Origin: Bartonella raoultii
GTDB taxonomy: Bacteria; Pseudomonadota; Alphaproteobacteria; Rhizobiales; Rhizobiaceae
Direction of reading: 5' to 3'
DNA length: 64,000 bases
Assembly: GCF_019659805.1 (NCBI RefSeq)
Contig: NZ_JAIFRO010000006.1
Coordinates: 94,245 to 158,244, forward strand
Shown: positions 28,070-37,633 of the stretch, in pieces
Layout: every line of letters starts with the position of its first letter
Position numbering within the stretch: position 1 is the first letter of the stretch
The notes under the pieces: model-generated
What the model was told of the DNA's origin: nothing
What the model saw: the letters and a program-made list of their open reading frames with translations, nothing else
Databases searched by the model: none
Position numbers and translations under genes: made by a program

Positions 28070-28822
28070 TTAATAAATATCAAATGTGAAATATTTTTTC
28101 ATAATTTCATCATAAGTTCCATCTTTACGAATTTCTTTTATTGCTGCATTGAATTTTTCTTTAAGATCATTATTGTTTTTACGGAGTGCAATTGCAATAG
28201 GAAATTTTTTTTCTTCCAGTGTTCCTAGAAGTTGGCAACAATCTTTTCCTTCATTTTGGAGCCAATTTAGAGCTTTTATTTTATCAAGGATTACAATATC
28301 AAGCCGGCTGCTTAAAAGGTCTCGATTGACTTCTATTGATGTAGGGTAGAGTTTGATATTTACTCCTTCAGATGCATAATGATCTTCTGCGTATGCCGCT
28401 TGTGTTGTATTGGATTGTACGCCAAGATTTTTACCTTTAAAGGCCTTGGATGATATTTCTTTAATTTCTGAATCTTTTTTAACAATGATGGCTAATGCTG
28501 TATGATAATAAGCATCCGTAAAGTCGATTTTTTGTAAGCGCTCTTGCGTAGGAGCCAAGGAAGAAATAATTGCATCATATTTTTTTGCAAGAAGCCCAGG
28601 AATCATTCCCTCAAAATCTTGAGTGATAATAGTACATTCGACATTCATTTTTTTACAAAGGGCATAAGATATATCAATATCAAAGCCTTTAAGTTCGTTA
28701 TTTGAATCAATATAACTGAATGGTGGATAGGAGGCATCACTGGCAATTTTTAATGTTTCAGCACTGGTCAATTGAGGGAATAACGTTGCGCTTATTATAA
28801 GAGCTACTGCTAAAAATTTCAT
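28070..28822 (-). CDS. Amino acid ABC transporter substrate-binding protein (copy 2)
   Basis: A 250-residue SBP family 3 periplasmic protein, the same length as copy 1 and nearly collinear with it. Signal peptide MKFLAVALIISATLFPQL; mature start TLKIASDASYPPFSYID; then LKGFDIDISYALCKKM. Differences are scattered, for example EGSYPPF versus DASYPPF and FTDPYYSTALAI versus FTDAYYHTALAI, and some fall near the likely ligand pocket. ATG at 28822 has AGGAGAACAG. Its stop codon lies within a 21-bp near-perfect palindrome, 28063-28083. It is the first gene of the cluster in the direction of transcription. Confidence 0.92.
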   Translation of the reverse strand: MKFLAVALIISATLFPQLTSAETLKIASDASYPPFSYIDSNNELKGFDIDISYALCKKMNVECTIITQDFEGMIPGLLAKKYDAIISSLAPTQERLQKIDFTDAYYHTALAIIVKKDSEIKEISSKAFKGKNLGVQSNTTQAAYAEDHYASEGVNIKLYPTSIEVNRDLLSSRLDIVILDKIKALNWLQNEGKDCCQLLGTLEEKKFPIAIALRKNNNDLKEKFNAAIKEIRKDGTYDEIMKKYFTFDIY

Positions 28823-28969
28823 TCTGTTCTCCTATTGGATAAGCAAAAAACATAAGCCCTTATGATTTTATAATCTATAAGTTTTTTTAGAGCAATGTAA
28901 AAATTTATGTTTCATTTGCTATTTCTACTTATAATAATCTTCTTTAAAAAGCAGCATTTAATTATTTAT

Positions 28970-28999
28970 ACCAAAGCTTTAGTAAACTAAAGCTTTGGT
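28970..28999 (-). terminator. Strong hairpin after gltA, probable terminator
   Basis: A perfect 14-bp inverted repeat (ACCAAAGCTTTAGT / ACTAAAGCTTTGGT) with a 2-nt loop begins 7 bp after the gltA stop. The run of eight T residues lies on the + strand side (29001-29008), so the classical U-tract would serve a + strand transcript. For gltA, on the - strand, the downstream side is only moderately T-rich. It may work in both directions. Confidence 0.7.
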
Positions 29000-29006
29000 G
29001 TTTTTT

Positions 29007-30302
29007 TTAACGCATACGTTGATCTATAGGAACATAATCACGCATAGCATAGCCTGTATAGAGTTGGCGTGGTCGACCAATTTTTTGTGCTGGATCTTCA
29101 ATCATTTCTTTCCATTGGGCAACCCAGCCAACACTACGTGCCAGAGCAAAAAGAACAGTAAACATTTCAGTTGGAAAACCGAGAGCTTTTAATGTAATAC
29201 CAGAATAGAAGTCAACATTAGGATAAAGCTTTTTTTCAATAAAATATTCATCATTTAAGGCAATTTTTTCAAGCTCTATAGCAATATCAAGAAGTGGATC
29301 ATCTTGAATATTCAATTCTTTTAAAACTTCGTGGCAGGTTTTTTGCATAATTTTGGCACGTGGATCATAACTTTTATAAACACGGTGCCCAAAACCCATA
29401 AGGCGGAAAGGATCATTTTTATCTTTTGCACGTGCAATAAATTCAGGAATGTTCTCAACAGAACCTATTTCCTGTAACATTTTTAGACATGCTTCATTCG
29501 CACCGCCATGTGCTGGTCCCCAAAGACATGCAACACCCGCTGCAATACATGCAAACGGATTTGCGCCTGATGATCCTGCAAGACGTACAGTAGAAGTGGA
29601 AGCATTTTGTTCATGGTCTGCATGAAGAGTAAAGATACGATCCATAGCGCGGGCGAGTACAGAGTTTACTTTATATTCTTCACAAGGAACAGAAAAGCAC
29701 ATACGAAGGAAATTTGCTGCATAATTAAGATCATTACGTGGATAAACAAATGCCTGTCCGATACTGTATTTATAGGCCATAGCAGCAAGGGTAGGCACCT
29801 TTGAAATAAGACGAATAGAGGCGATCATTCTTTGTTGAGGATCTGTAATATCAATAGAGTCATGATAAAATGCAGACATCGCTCCAAGGCATGCAATCAT
29901 GACAGCCATGGGGTGAGAATCTCGGCGAAAACCATGGAAAAACCGTGAAAATTGTTCATGCACCATCGTGTGCTGCATAATACAATGATCAAAACTTGTT
30001 TTTTCTTGTTTTGTTGGAAGTTCACCATAAAGTAAAAGATAGCAACTTTCGAGAAAGTCTCCTTTTTCAGCAAGTTGATCAATAGGGTAACCTCTATAAA
30101 GCAATATTCCTTTATCGCCATCAATATAAGTGATTTTGGATTCACAAGAAGCAGTTGAAGTAAAACCAGGATCATAAGTAAAAGTATCCGTTTTTTTGTA
30201 GAGAGAGGCAATTTCAATAACTTCAGGTCCACTTGTACCTTTACGTATGGGAAGCTCTATTTTTGTATCATTCACAGTGATATGTGCTTTATTATCAGAC
30301 AT
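29007..30302 (-). CDS. gltA: Citrate synthase
   Basis: Citrate synthase condenses oxaloacetate and acetyl-CoA, the entry to the TCA cycle. The 431-residue hexameric-type (type II, Gram-negative) enzyme has the catalytic residues in [24 protein letters not shown] and [15 protein letters not shown]. The N-terminal domain ([20 protein letters not shown]) is the NADH-sensitive type's usual form. ATG at 30302 has GAAAGGAATATCT upstream. This gene is the standard typing locus for Bartonella, so it is the best place to obtain the species by comparison. Confidence 0.98.
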   Translation of the reverse strand: MSDNKAHITVNDTKIELPIRKGTSGPEVIEIASLYKKTDTFTYDPGFTSTASCESKITYIDGDKGILLYRGYPIDQLAEKGDFLESCYLLLYGELPTKQEKTSFDHCIMQHTMVHEQFSRFFHGFRRDSHPMAVMIACLGAMSAFYHDSIDITDPQQRMIASIRLISKVPTLAAMAYKYSIGQAFVYPRNDLNYAANFLRMCFSVPCEEYKVNSVLARAMDRIFTLHADHEQNASTSTVRLAGSSGANPFACIAAGVACLWGPAHGGANEACLKMLQEIGSVENIPEFIARAKDKNDPFRLMGFGHRVYKSYDPRAKIMQKTCHEVLKELNIQDDPLLDIAIELEKIALNDEYFIEKKLYPNVDFYSGITLKALGFPTEMFTVLFALARSVGWVAQWKEMIEDPAQKIGRPRQLYTGYAMRDYVPIDQRMR

Positions 30303-30539
30303 TAGATATTCCTTTCAGATCCTTTTCTTCTAAAAATCAAGTTTCTGCTTCATTCGCTAAAGAGATGTATAATTGAAGCTTTTCTTACTTATGTTGAGAA
30401 TAGATTGACTCTAAAAGTTGGTCCATGCAATCTAAAAATATTTTTTTATTTGTCGTTGTAGCAAATAAACGCTCTCTTTTTAACGCTCTAAGATAAAAGA
30501 AAGCTTTTAAGTTACATTGAGATATTTATAAGTATATCA

Positions 30540-31967
30540 TTAACATACTGTTGTGATAAGTTGATCATTAATACGCTTAAGAGATTCATCTCGTCCCAAT
30601 AATACAAGAATATCAAAAACACCTATCGATGTTGCATGTCCTGTGAGAGCTGCGCGAAGTGGTTGAGCAAGAGATCCAAATTTGAGATTCTGTATTTGTG
30701 CATAAGATCGAAGAGTTTCTTCTAGCATTTTGATATCCCAAGAAGAGCATGTTTTCAAGGCAAGATAAAGGTCTTTTAAAATGACCAAGCTATTTGGAGT
30801 AAGAAGTGTTTGCGCTTTTTCATCGAGTTGTAATGGACGTTGTGTAAAAATGAAGGAAGCATTATCAATGAGTTCGCACAGTGTTTTTGAGCGTTCTTTC
30901 AAACTTGGTATTGCTTGTAAAAATTGAGCACGACGTTGTTCATCAAGTTTTTTCATTATTTGTAATCCATCTTCAGTTTTTGACAAAATATGAAGCGCGG
31001 AATTAAAAAGGTCTTGATCACTACTCATACGAATATAATGCCCATTAAGAGCATCAAGTTTTTTGAAATCAAAACGAGCTGCACCTTTATTAATATCATC
31101 AATATCAAACCAAGAAATCATCTCTTCAATTGACATGAGTTCGTCGTCACCATGGCTCCAGCCAAGACGGACGAGATAATTACACAAAGCAGTAGGAAGA
31201 TATCCCATGGCGCGATAAGCATCAACACCGAGAGCTCCATGCCGCTTTGATAATTTTGCACCATTTTCACCATGAATAAGTGGAATATGTGCCATAATTG
31301 GAATATCCCATCCCATTGCATTGAAGATAATTGTTTGGCGTGCAGCATTTGTGAGGTGATCATCACCACGTATGATATGTGTAATACCCATATCATGATC
31401 GTCAACGACAACAGCATGCATATATGTAGGTGAGCCATCAGAACGAAGAATAATAAAATCATCTAAATCTTTATTCGGAAAGTGAACATCACCTTGAACA
31501 CGGTCGTGTACAACAGTTTCTCCATTTTGTGGCGCTTTTATACGAATAACAGGCTTAATATCTTTAGGAGCTTCAGAAACATCACGATCTCGCCAACGTC
31601 CATCATAACGTGGTGGACGACCTTCTGCACGAGCACTTTCACGCATTTTACTCAATTCTTGAGAAGAAGCATAGCAATAGTAAGCTTTGCCATCTTTTAC
31701 CAATTGTTCTGCAACTTGACGATGACGTTCTGCACGTTCAAATTGTGAAATAGGGGAGCCATCATAACTAAGACCCATCCAGTGTAAGCCATCTATAATA
31801 GCTTTTACAGCTGCATGTGTTGAGCGTTCTCTATCTGTATCCTCAATCCGTAAAAGCATTTTTCCACCAGTATGTTTGGCATAAAGCCAATTAAAAAGAG
31901 CAGTACGAGCACCACCAATATGAAGGAAGCCTGTTGGTGAGGGAGCAAAGCGGGTAATAACGGACAC
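30540..31967 (-). CDS. gltX: Glutamyl-tRNA synthetase (first copy)
   Basis: Charges tRNA-Glu with glutamate; where GlnRS is missing, GluRS may also charge tRNA-Gln for GatCAB. The 475-residue class I synthetase has [22 protein letters not shown] (HIGH-type motif HIGG), the catalytic-domain segment [24 protein letters not shown], and the KMSKS-like motif [12 protein letters not shown]. The C-terminal anticodon-binding domain is full length. It is divergent from comEC with a 106-bp shared upstream region. A second, different GluRS gene is at 40805. Confidence 0.97.
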   Translation of the reverse strand: MSVITRFAPSPTGFLHIGGARTALFNWLYAKHTGGKMLLRIEDTDRERSTHAAVKAIIDGLHWMGLSYDGSPISQFERAERHRQVAEQLVKDGKAYYCYASSQELSKMRESARAEGRPPRYDGRWRDRDVSEAPKDIKPVIRIKAPQNGETVVHDRVQGDVHFPNKDLDDFIILRSDGSPTYMHAVVVDDHDMGITHIIRGDDHLTNAARQTIIFNAMGWDIPIMAHIPLIHGENGAKLSKRHGALGVDAYRAMGYLPTALCNYLVRLGWSHGDDELMSIEEMISWFDIDDINKGAARFDFKKLDALNGHYIRMSSDQDLFNSALHILSKTEDGLQIMKKLDEQRRAQFLQAIPSLKERSKTLCELIDNASFIFTQRPLQLDEKAQTLLTPNSLVILKDLYLALKTCSSWDIKMLEETLRSYAQIQNLKFGSLAQPLRAALTGHATSIGVFDILVLLGRDESLKRINDQLITTVC

Positions 31968-32073
31968 GGATATTTTCCTTTAAATTAAGATATTCGTTAT
32001 GGAACTTTATTGAAGGTTTATGTTAGCATAGGCGGTAGGGTGTGCAATAGGGCATTGCAAGTAAGGTGGGGAT

Positions 32074-34344
32074 TTGCGGATATTTAATCAAAATAAAGTT
32101 AAAGATAATTTATTCGTAAGATACTTCTTAAAGGAAAGAAAGTCACGTCTGATAGGACAGAATATTTTTTCTACGCATGATAATGTAAACAATAAGAGCG
32201 AAAATAAGCAAAAGATTTTTTTATTTACGTCTTTAAAAGAGGCAGCCATTCTTTTCAAGAAATGGTTGGAGGATTACATAAACAAAGAAATTTCTTTAGG
32301 AATTCTTTTTTCCTTAATTTTAATTTTTTTTGCCATAGGGATCATTTTTTATTTTAGTTTAGAAAGAGAGCCAAGTTGGGAACAATTTGGTATATTGATT
32401 AGTAGCTTTCTTGGAATATTATATCTTTTACGTTGCTATCGCAGAATATGGATGAGCGTAGGATTTTTATTTTGCATCCTATTGGGTGCATTATCTGCAA
32501 AAATAGAAACATGGCGTATGTCCACAGCAATGTTAAAGAATGATATTGTTACGACCTTAACAGGGAGAATTGTTTCCATAGAGTCAAAACAATGGGGAGG
32601 ATTTCGTTTAGTCTTGGATGTATTGAAGACAGAAAAGCCAGTATTACATCATAGTCCTTCCCGTATTCATTTATCATCAAGATATTTACCCTCTAAATTG
32701 GCAATAGGAGATGGGCTGTATGGGAAAGTTAAAATGCGAGCATTAGCTGGACCGGTGCATCCTGGAGGCTATGATTTTAGTTTTCATAATTACTTTAAAG
32801 GAATTGGTGCACAGGGATTTTATTTAGGAAAACCAATCAAAATATCAGTTTCTCAACCTGATAGAATATTGGATAAAATCTTACAGAAAATTGAAAATTT
32901 ACGAATGACAATAGCACAAAGAATCCGCATAGCGATCAAAGGGGAAAAGGGAAATGTTGCGGTCGCTCTTATAACAGGACAGCGGGCTGGTATTTCAAAC
33001 AAAACAAATCAAGCATTGCGCATAGCGGGATTAGCACATATTTTATCAATATCAGGTTTGCATATGGCTTTGCTGAGTGGCATCGTTCTTATGAGTGTCC
33101 GTAGTTTTTTAGCATTTTTTCCAGTTTTCTCATCTTATTATTCTACTAAAAAAATTGCTGCTATTGTTGCGTTAATGGTAACCGCATTTTACTTGCTATT
33201 ATCTGGCCTTGCGGTATCAGCAAAAAGAAGTTTTGTAATGATTGCTGTTATGTTGATTGCTATCTTATGTAATCGTTTTGCTATAACAATACGTAATTTT
33301 ATTATTGCAGGTTTTATAACCCTTGCTATTACGCCGCATGAAATATTAGGTCCTAGCTTTCAAATGTCTTTTTCTGCAACTGCAGCATTGATTGCATTTT
33401 TTGATTGGTGGAGTGGAAAAATATCTTCTTGGGCGAGAAAAACAACACCATCTTATATTGGAGCTAGAATAATTAATTTTGCTTTCTTATCAATTCTTTC
33501 AACATGTGCATCTTCACTTGTGGCAGGGATTGCAAGCGGATTTTATGCTGCTTATCATTTTTCTAATATTGCTCTTCTGGGCATCGTCAGCAATGCTTTA
33601 GCTTTACCTGTTATATCAATACTCGTTATGCCTTTTGGGTTAATAGCAGTTTTTGCGATGCTTGTAGATCTCGAATGGTTACCTCTTCAAATTATGGGGT
33701 TTGGTATTGATCTTGTTATAAAAATTGCTCATGTTATAAAAGCTGTTTCTCCTTCTATAAATATTGGATTTATACCCTTATCTGCATTCATTTTATTTAG
33801 TATAGGTTTAGTAGGACTTACTTTTTGCAAAACAGCTATTAGATTCTTTTTTAGTTTTTTTATTTTTATTAGTATTTATATTTGCTTTGTACACTCACCT
33901 ATACAACTGATAATAGCAGATAATATGAGTCTTGTAGGTATTTTCGGTGAGAAAAGATTATATACTGACCGTTTTCGCATTTCTAAATTTATAACATCCA
34001 TATGGAAAAAATCATTTCTTGCAAACGAGACGGTCAAACCAACAAAATATGGACCTTCGTTTCATGAGCAATTTATTTGTGATAATCACTTATGTACTTC
34101 TTTATTAGAAAATGGATTAAAAGTAATTGTTGTGCATGGCAAAACAAATCAATGTTTAGAGGCAGATATTCTGATTAGGACATTGCCAATACGTGATCAA
34201 ACATGTAATAAAATAAGACACTTCACATTTAGTCCTCAGCAATTATTATCACGAGGAAGTGTTATGATGACCAAAAGTGGAGAGATCATTTGGTCTTCAA
34301 GAGGATTTTATAGACCGTGGAATAGGCATAGGCAGCATTCATAA
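32074..34344 (+). CDS. ComEC/Rec2-type membrane protein
   Basis: A 756-residue multi-pass membrane protein of the ComEC/Rec2 family, the channel that imports single-stranded DNA in competent bacteria. It has an N-terminal cytosolic stretch of about 70 residues, two or more membrane helices, the soluble DUF4131/OB-like segment (about 165-270, with LAGPVHPGGYDFSFHNYFKGIGAQGF), and the Competence domain (about 300-580). That domain starts ALITGQRAGISNKTNQALRIAGLAHILSISGLHMALLSG, the family's most conserved stretch. The C-terminal metallo-beta-lactamase domain of longer ComEC proteins is not seen; only about 130 residues follow the helices. The start is TTG at 32074, with AAGGTGGGG just upstream. 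Natural competence cannot be inferred from this gene alone. Confidence 0.88.
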   Translation: MRIFNQNKVKDNLFVRYFLKERKSRLIGQNIFSTHDNVNNKSENKQKIFLFTSLKEAAILFKKWLEDYINKEISLGILFSLILIFFAIGIIFYFSLEREPSWEQFGILISSFLGILYLLRCYRRIWMSVGFLFCILLGALSAKIETWRMSTAMLKNDIVTTLTGRIVSIESKQWGGFRLVLDVLKTEKPVLHHSPSRIHLSSRYLPSKLAIGDGLYGKVKMRALAGPVHPGGYDFSFHNYFKGIGAQGFYLGKPIKISVSQPDRILDKILQKIENLRMTIAQRIRIAIKGEKGNVAVALITGQRAGISNKTNQALRIAGLAHILSISGLHMALLSGIVLMSVRSFLAFFPVFSSYYSTKKIAAIVALMVTAFYLLLSGLAVSAKRSFVMIAVMLIAILCNRFAITIRNFIIAGFITLAITPHEILGPSFQMSFSATAALIAFFDWWSGKISSWARKTTPSYIGARIINFAFLSILSTCASSLVAGIASGFYAAYHFSNIALLGIVSNALALPVISILVMPFGLIAVFAMLVDLEWLPLQIMGFGIDLVIKIAHVIKAVSPSINIGFIPLSAFILFSIGLVGLTFCKTAIRFFFSFFIFISIYICFVHSPIQLIIADNMSLVGIFGEKRLYTDRFRISKFITSIWKKSFLANETVKPTKYGPSFHEQFICDNHLCTSLLENGLKVIVVHGKTNQCLEADILIRTLPIRDQTCNKIRHFTFSPQQLLSRGSVMMTKSGEIIWSSRGFYRPWNRHRQHS

Positions 34345-34606
34345 AGCTCTTAAATGTATTAGATCTTCATATTTTTCATATATGTTGGTGGTGGAGAGGT
34401 ACGTTTTTATTATGTTTCATACTTTCTTACACAGTTGTGAAGGCATAAATTTTATTAAAAGATAAAATTGTTTATTATTTGCTGTACAGTTACAGTTTAT
34501 TGTCACTAAAAGGTGTAAATAAATTTATGAAGAATTGAAGCAAGTGGCTACTTTTGTTATCAACTTATAGTAAACAATCGTTGATTAATAAAAGGTAAAG
34601 TCATTT

Positions 34607-35314
34607 ATGAATGTTCAGCAGTTAAAAAAAATGGCGGCTGTTAAAGCGCTTGATTTTGTTGAAAATGGTATGCGGCTTGGTATCGGAACCGGCTCTACAG
34701 TCAATGAGTTTATTCGCATTCTTGGTGAGCGTGTTGCGGATGGTTTATGTGTAACAGGTATTACAACTTCACGATATTCTGAACAACTCTGTCGTAAGTT
34801 TGGGATTCCTACAACAACCTTAGAACAAATGCCTGAACTTGATCTTGATATTGATGGGGCTGATGAAATTGGCCCAGAGATGTCTCTCATTAAGGGGGGG
34901 GGAGGAGCACTGTTGCATGAAAAAATTGTAGCATCTGCATCTCGTGCAATGCTTGTTATTGCTGATGAAACAAAGATAGTTAAAACGCTTGGTGCTTTTG
35001 CATTGCCGATTGAAATCAATTCCTTTGGTGTAGGTGTTACACGCAAAGCCATTGAAAAAGTAGCGGATAATTTAGGGCTTTCGGGAGAAATTATATTACG
35101 AATGAATGGAGAAAATCCTTTTGAAACGGATGGTGGGCATTTTATTTTTGATGCATTTTGGGGCTGTATTTTGCAGCCTAAAAAATTATCGGATGCGCTC
35201 CTTGCAATTCCTGGTGTTGTCGAGCATGGTCTTTTTTTAGGATTGGCGTCTCACGCAGTTATAGCTATGGCTGATGGACAAATAAAAGTTTTAGAGCCGT
35301 TTCATTTTGAATGA
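34607..35314 (+). CDS. rpiA: Ribose-5-phosphate isomerase A
   Basis: Interconverts ribulose 5-phosphate and ribose 5-phosphate in the pentose phosphate pathway. The 235-residue protein has all three conserved blocks: [11 protein letters not shown] (phosphate loop), [11 protein letters not shown] and [15 protein letters not shown], with the catalytic aspartate and glutamate. ATG at 34607 has AAAGGTAAAG upstream. It is followed after 100 bp by a DUF2059 gene and then gor, an order also found in related Rhizobiales. Confidence 0.97.
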   Translation: MNVQQLKKMAAVKALDFVENGMRLGIGTGSTVNEFIRILGERVADGLCVTGITTSRYSEQLCRKFGIPTTTLEQMPELDLDIDGADEIGPEMSLIKGGGGALLHEKIVASASRAMLVIADETKIVKTLGAFALPIEINSFGVGVTRKAIEKVADNLGLSGEIILRMNGENPFETDGGHFIFDAFWGCILQPKKLSDALLAIPGVVEHGLFLGLASHAVIAMADGQIKVLEPFHFE

Positions 35315-35414
35315 AAACAGTTTACATAATGTAATGCTAGCACAATAAAAAGTGCTGAAGCTTTTTATAGAATAATAAATTAAAATTATAATTAGTCATC
35401 GGGGTAACCATTAA

Positions 35415-35972
35415 ATGAAAACAATATTTTTTTTTCAGCGTTTCGTCGTATATTTTAGTGCAATTGTCGTCTTTGTTATGAATATTGAACTTATTCATGC
35501 ACAAGGGGTAAGTGATCAGCATTTAGATTCAGCAAGAAAGGCTATTAGAGCTATTCATGCAACCGATCAATTTGATAGCTTTTTACCAAATGCGGCACGT
35601 GATCTCAAAAACGAATTAACCGGTGATGATCCAAATTTGGCGAGTACGATTTCTGATATTGTTGATAAGCAAGCCCTTGCTTTGGCTAAAAGGCGCTCTG
35701 ATTTAGAAAAAGAAATTGCTCATGTGTATGCAAAATATTTCACACAAAAAGAACTTGATGAAATTACGGCATTCTACAGTTCTGACACCGGTAAAAAGTT
35801 TTTGACAGAGGTTCCAAGCATCGCGCGTGATGCTTATTCTACATTTGATGTATGGCGTTCTGCTCTTATGCAGGATCTTATAAAAAATGTGAAAAAGGAG
35901 ATGTTTGAAGTACTTGATTTAAACAAACCTATTACACCTGCCGCATCGCACTCTTCATCAACCCCAAAATAG
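35415..35972 (+). CDS. DUF2059 domain-containing exported protein
   Basis: A 185-residue protein with an N-terminal signal peptide (about 1-30, ending NIELIHAQ), followed by a DUF2059 domain. The domain is recognised by its helical pattern KEIAHVYAKYFTQKELDEITAFYSSDTGKKFL (about 100-132), in which a helix is followed by Y/F-S-S/T-P/D-TGK. The function of DUF2059 is not known; members are periplasmic. The C-terminus is a short Pro/Ser-rich tail. It lies between rpiA and gor and may be cotranscribed with rpiA; a weak terminator-like hairpin follows. Confidence 0.88.
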   Translation: MKTIFFFQRFVVYFSAIVVFVMNIELIHAQGVSDQHLDSARKAIRAIHATDQFDSFLPNAARDLKNELTGDDPNLASTISDIVDKQALALAKRRSDLEKEIAHVYAKYFTQKELDEITAFYSSDTGKKFLTEVPSIARDAYSTFDVWRSALMQDLIKNVKKEMFEVLDLNKPITPAASHSSSTPK

Positions 35973-36010
35973 CTTGATTGGATATTATTATAATAATTGT
36001 ACGATTCCTT

Positions 36011-36056
36011 TTTATTAAAGGCTGCTTTTTTGCCGCTTTTAATAAAAGAGGGTCTT
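36011..36056 (+). terminator. Possible terminator after the DUF2059 gene
   Basis: TTTATTAAAGGC (36011-36022) pairs with GCC and TTTAATAAA (36032-36046) around a T-rich loop, with a 3-nt bulge. AGAGGGTCTTTTTA follows. The stem is mostly A/T, so strength is uncertain. Confidence 0.4.
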
Positions 36057-36169
36057 TTTATGATGTTTTTTTATAAAGAAAATGATACTTGAAAATACAA
36101 AAAGATTTGTACCTGGTAATAAAAAGATAATAGCTCGGTTGTTGGAGACATATGAAAGGGGAATAATTT

Positions 36170-37561
36170 ATGGGATCTTTTGACTTTGATTTATTCGTTA
36201 TTGGAAGTGGTTCTGGTGGCGTGCGTGCAGCGCGCCTTGCTGGGGCGCTTGGTAAACGTGTGGCTATAGCAGAAGAATATCGTATAGGGGGAACTTGTGT
36301 TATTCGAGGTTGTGTTCCCAAAAAATTGTATGTTTATGCCTCACAATATGCAAAAGAGTTTAGTAAGAGCGTTGGTTTTGGATGGAAATATGCGGATCCA
36401 ATTTTTAGTTGGGAAAAGCTCGTTTCGGCTAAGAATAAAGAAATATCAAGATTGGAAGGGCTTTATCGTAAGGGACTTCAAAATAATAATGTGCATATTT
36501 ATGAAAGTCGCGCTGTTTTTGTGGATGAGCACACATTAGAAATTTCAGCGACGGGTAAGCGTGTAAGCGCAGAAAAAATTTTGATTGCAACGGGAGCAAA
36601 GGTTGCTCCAAATAGCGCTATAAAAGGGAGTGATTTATGTCTTACTTCCAACGAGATTTTTGATCTTGAGAAACTACCAGAATCCATCGTCATTGTTGGA
36701 GGAGGATATATTGGCGTTGAATTTGCGAATATTTTTCATGAGTTAGGTGTGAAAACAACATTACTCCATCGTGGTGATTTAATTCTTCGCAATTTTGATA
36801 ATGATTTGCGGCAATTGCTCAGTGATACAATGATCGAAAAAGGTATTTCTATTTTATATGGAGAAACAGTTTCTCAAGTTAAAGCAGCAAAAGAGTATTA
36901 TGATGTTGTTTTATCAAGTGGGCAAACGATCAGCGCTGATCAAGTTATGTTTGCTATGGGACGTGTACCAAATACGGTAGGTTTAGGTCTCGAACAAGCA
37001 GGTGTTAAAGTAGATGAGTCAGGCGCAGTTATTGTTGATGACATGATGACAACAAATATATCTCATATTTGGGCTGTTGGTGATGTGACAGGGCATATGC
37101 AATTGACACCTGTCGCGATCCATGATGCTATGTGTTTTGTTAAAACTGCTTTTGAGAATACACCTACAAAACCTGATTATGATTTAATTACGACAGCAAT
37201 TTTTTCGCAACCAGAGATTGGAACGGTTGGGCTTTCAGAAGAAGAGGCTATACATCGTTATAAGCGTCTTGAAATTTATCGTACAGTCTTTCGCCCTATG
37301 CGCGATGTTTTTTCTGGGAGTTTAGAAAAAATGTTTATGAAGCTCATTGTTGATGGTGAAAGTCGTATTGTGGTAGGAGCACATATTTTAGGAGAGAATG
37401 CTGGTGAAATAGCACAACTGATAGGGATATCTCTTAAAGGAAAGCTTACAAAAGATGTCTTTGATGCAACTATGGCGGTACATCCAACGATGACAGAAGA
37501 ATTGGTAACGATGTATAAACCAAGTTACGTATATGAAAATGGAAAAAAAGTAGAAAATTAA
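36170..37561 (+). CDS. gor: Glutathione-disulfide reductase
   Basis: Keeps glutathione reduced using NADPH and FAD, part of the defence against oxidative stress in the host. The 463-residue protein has the FAD-binding GSGSGGVRAARLAG at the N-terminus and the redox-active disulfide GGTCVIRGCVPKK (C43 and C48). The NAD(P)H-binding GGGYIGVEFANIF is followed by HRGDLILRNFD, whose arginines fit NADPH. AVGDVTGHMQLTPVA and the dimer-interface HPTMTEELV with the catalytic His-Glu pair complete the set. ATG at 36170 has AAGGGGAATAATTT upstream. Confidence 0.95.
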   Translation: MGSFDFDLFVIGSGSGGVRAARLAGALGKRVAIAEEYRIGGTCVIRGCVPKKLYVYASQYAKEFSKSVGFGWKYADPIFSWEKLVSAKNKEISRLEGLYRKGLQNNNVHIYESRAVFVDEHTLEISATGKRVSAEKILIATGAKVAPNSAIKGSDLCLTSNEIFDLEKLPESIVIVGGGYIGVEFANIFHELGVKTTLLHRGDLILRNFDNDLRQLLSDTMIEKGISILYGETVSQVKAAKEYYDVVLSSGQTISADQVMFAMGRVPNTVGLGLEQAGVKVDESGAVIVDDMMTTNISHIWAVGDVTGHMQLTPVAIHDAMCFVKTAFENTPTKPDYDLITTAIFSQPEIGTVGLSEEEAIHRYKRLEIYRTVFRPMRDVFSGSLEKMFMKLIVDGESRIVVGAHILGENAGEIAQLIGISLKGKLTKDVFDATMAVHPTMTEELVTMYKPSYVYENGKKVEN

Positions 37562-37633
37562 ACAATGCGTGTTATGGTAGCTTACAAAGCTTTTTATGCA
37601 AAAAGTCGTGAGCATAAGCTTTGGAGAGAATGA

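Larger units (their letters stand above)
26905..28915 (-). repeat. Tandem duplication of the binding-protein gene with flanks
   Basis: Two direct units of about 0.86 kb can be aligned by eye. Unit A runs from about 26912 to 27772 and unit B from about 28060 to 28915. The shared sequence includes the whole gene and the stop-codon palindrome (ATATTTAATAAATATCAAATG in both). It also includes about 95 bp upstream of the start, with the ribosome binding site AGGAGAACAGAATG and the blocks TTTTATAATCTGTAAG / TTTTATAATCTATAAG and GAGCAATGCAAAAATTTAT / GAGCAATGTAAAAATTTAT. A separating AT-rich spacer of about 290 bp has no counterpart that I can see. Confidence 0.85.
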
